A model generated the notes under the pieces. That model was not told the DNA's origin. It searched no databases and was given only the letters and a program-made list of their open reading frames with translations. Positions 62,929 through 64,000 of a stretch of DNA of 64,000 nt are shown here, one piece after another. The stretch is taken from positions 1 through 64,000 of the forward strand of contig JARKOC010000352.1 in the NCBI GenBank assembly GCA_029975915.1, given 5' to 3'. This stretch comes from Bryobacteraceae bacterium. GTDB lineage: Bacteria; Acidobacteriota; Terriglobia; Bryobacterales; Bryobacteraceae. Made by a program: the position numbers and the translations under genes. How positions within the stretch are numbered: position 1 is the first letter of the stretch; the number at the start of each line of letters is the position of its first letter.

Positions 62929-63170
62929 ATTTCCTCGACACTCTCCGTTGTATTTTTCATCACTTCATTAACCTGTTTATTTATAATGGCTTAGAAGCTG
63001 ATTGTAGAGAACCTCAGCACAATGTGATGGTTATTTCTACACCCCGTATTATCACAGTTTTCAAGTAACTCCATATTTATGAATGGTTTAACTATACATT
63101 CAGATTTGGCACGCTGAATGCACTAGTGAGGTTGCGGGTGAAAGAGCTCGCAGAAAGTAGAGAACCTCAC
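62929..63170. other. AT-rich regulatory region upstream of the GcvH-like operon
   Basis: About 240 bases, AT-rich by local standards. It holds a sigma-54-type promoter (63106-63122), two copies of GTAGAGAACCTCA (63004-63016 and 63157-63169), and an inverted pair GTGAGGTT (63126-63133) / AACCTCAC (63163-63170) that ends at the start codon. Confidence 0.6.
63106..63122 (+). promoter_or_regulatory. Sigma-54 promoter (-24/-12)
   Basis: TTGGCACGCTGAATGCA has the invariant GG at 63108-63109 and GC at 63120-63121 separated by exactly ten bases, and agrees with TGGCAC-N5-TTGCA at all but one position. A start about 12 bases downstream falls before the GcvH-like gene at 63171. An activator-dependent operon is implied. 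Confidence 0.7.
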
Positions 63171-63830
63171 ATGACCGTCTTATTCGTAATCCTAACCTTC
63201 GCGATTTTCATCGTAGCTGATCTCGTGATGAACAAGGGCAAGGTTCGCGTAACCGCCCAAGAGCCACAGACCGAGCCGATTGGCGACGTTGAAGTCGCTG
63301 GCGGGTATGCGATTCCCTCACATCTTCGTTATCATCCCGGGCACACCTGGCTGGAGCGTGAACGCAAGAACGTGAACCGGGTTGGCATGGACGCCTTCGC
63401 CGCCGCCTTTGCTGCCGGCGTTGAGAAGATCGAGTTGCCGAAGGCTGGCCAGTGGGTCCGACAGGGCCAGAAAGTCGTTACGCTGCATAGGAATGGCGAG
63501 AAAGTCGAAATCGTTTCGCCGGTGGAAGGCGAAGTTGTCGAGATCAATACGAAAGTGATTGAGTCACCTGCCCTGCTTGGCCAGGACCCCTATGGCGAAG
63601 GCTGGCTGATGACCGTTTTCGCTCCCGACGATGAGAGTCCGGCCCGCAACCTGCTGCCCACCAAGCTGGTTGCCAGTTGGATGCGCGAGACCGCTGACCG
63701 ATTCTTTGCCATGCAACCTCAACTGGCCGGAGCCACCGCTGCCGATGGCGGCGAACCGGTGAAGAATGCTGCACTCGCCCTCGACGCCAAGGCGTGGGCT
63801 GAGGCAGGCCGCGAGTTCTTCCTCAGCTAG
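63171..63830 (+). CDS. Membrane-anchored GcvH-like (lipoyl-domain-like) protein
   Basis: A 219-residue protein, start ATG 63171. One N-terminal helix (MTVLFVILTFAIFIVADLVM). Residues about 45-165 match the glycine-cleavage H protein fold (LRYHPGHTWLERER, IELPKAGQWVRQGQKVV, VSPVEGEVVEINTKVIESPA, LLGQDPYGEGWLMTVF). In true GcvH a lysine eight residues before the proline of (Y/V)xP carries lipoate; here that position is glycine and the nearest lysine is two residues later. It may not be lipoylated. Lies before a 4Fe-4S gene, so a redox complex accessory role is possible. Confidence 0.75.
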   Translation: MTVLFVILTFAIFIVADLVMNKGKVRVTAQEPQTEPIGDVEVAGGYAIPSHLRYHPGHTWLERERKNVNRVGMDAFAAAFAAGVEKIELPKAGQWVRQGQKVVTLHRNGEKVEIVSPVEGEVVEINTKVIESPALLGQDPYGEGWLMTVFAPDDESPARNLLPTKLVASWMRETADRFFAMQPQLAGATAADGGEPVKNAALALDAKAWAEAGREFFLS

Positions 63831-63832
63831 TT

Positions 63833-63847
63833 GATGAAATATTCATC
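63833..63847. promoter_or_regulatory. Small palindrome between the GcvH-like and Fe-S genes
   Basis: GATGAAATATTCATC is a perfect 6-bp inverted repeat with a 3-base centre, just after the stop. It could be a regulator site or a minor hairpin. No T-run follows. Confidence 0.3.
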
Positions 63848-63915
63848 ACTTCAGACCTTTTACTCTGGTAAAGTCCTACAGATCGGGCTAGACTGAGCAT
63901 AGCCCGGAGGTTTAA

Positions 63916-64000
63916 ATGGCGAGAGCGATCCTGTATGACAGCGTACTCTGCGTAGGATGCCGTCAGTGTGAGGAAACCTGTTCTGAACGATGGAAGCTGC
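63916..64000 (+). CDS. 4Fe-4S ferredoxin-type protein, 5' part only
   Basis: The gene starts at ATG 63916 after CCCGGAGG and runs off the window end. The visible 28 residues read MARAILYDSVLCVGCRQCEETC and continue SERWKL, a C-x2-C-x2-C-x3-C type cluster motif as in DmsB/HybA-like electron-transfer subunits. It follows the GcvH-like gene by 85 bases and is probably part of the same sigma-54 operon. Confidence 0.8.
   Translation, partial: MARAILYDSVLCVGCRQCEETCSERWKL

Overview
The window looks like a chromosomal segment of a GC-rich, Gram-negative bacterium. It has an outer membrane (LptD), PEP-CTERM surface proteins, secreted glycoside hydrolases and a Mo-hydroxylase with a Tat-like signal. 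This mix, together with dispersed GGGGACA-type and GCGGACC-type palindromic repeats, best fits an Acidobacteriota soil bacterium of the Solibacter/Bryobacter kind. That placement is an inference from gene content; no rRNA gene is present to confirm it.

Layout. 1-9.6 kb: the end of an unknown gene, two tandem choice-of-anchor-L PEP-CTERM genes with matching promoters, long leaders and terminators, a two-subunit Mo-hydroxylase, a GH29 fucosidase, a third PEP-CTERM protein, a small membrane protein and an Hsp15-like S4 protein. 9.8-24.4 kb: a compact block of phage structural genes, all on the + strand, in virion-assembly order: small-terminase-position protein, TerL, portal, scaffold, P22-like coat, connector-position proteins, tail tube, tail assembly chaperone with a programmed -1 frameshift, a very short tape measure, two distal-tail-like proteins and a 1306-aa Fe-S-motif hub. 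It has no integrase, repressor, replication or lysis gene and sits directly between housekeeping genes. This is the most interesting part of the window and is best read as a gene-transfer-agent-like or otherwise domesticated particle.

24.4-31.4 kb: a minus-strand run with a class A penicillin-binding protein, two TPR proteins and phosphofructokinase. 31.4-42.4 kb: proline dehydrogenase, methyltransferase, PAP2 phosphatase, GT28-type glycosyltransferase, LptD, RDD protein, glucose-6-phosphate isomerase and GyrA. 42.5-53.4 kb: SRPBCC protein, GT2 glycosyltransferase, a serine beta-lactamase-like hydrolase divergent from a LysR regulator, MBL-fold protein, lipoprotein, a pta-ackA operon, YkgJ-like protein, NmrA-like reductase and an agarase-like glycoside hydrolase. 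53.6-64 kb: a K+ channel with two RCK regions, HAD phosphatase, a barrel-less amidohydrolase-like lipoprotein, a multidomain methyltransferase, a membrane Fe-S oxidoreductase, a UDP-glucuronate decarboxylase-like enzyme, an NHL-repeat protein, a GNAT acetyltransferase, and the start of an operon with a sigma-54-type promoter encoding a membrane-anchored GcvH-like protein and a 4Fe-4S protein cut by the window end.

Most of the window is ordinary chromosome with central metabolism (pfk, pgi, pta, ackA, proline dehydrogenase) and envelope functions. No rRNA, tRNA, CRISPR array or insertion-sequence transposase was recognised.
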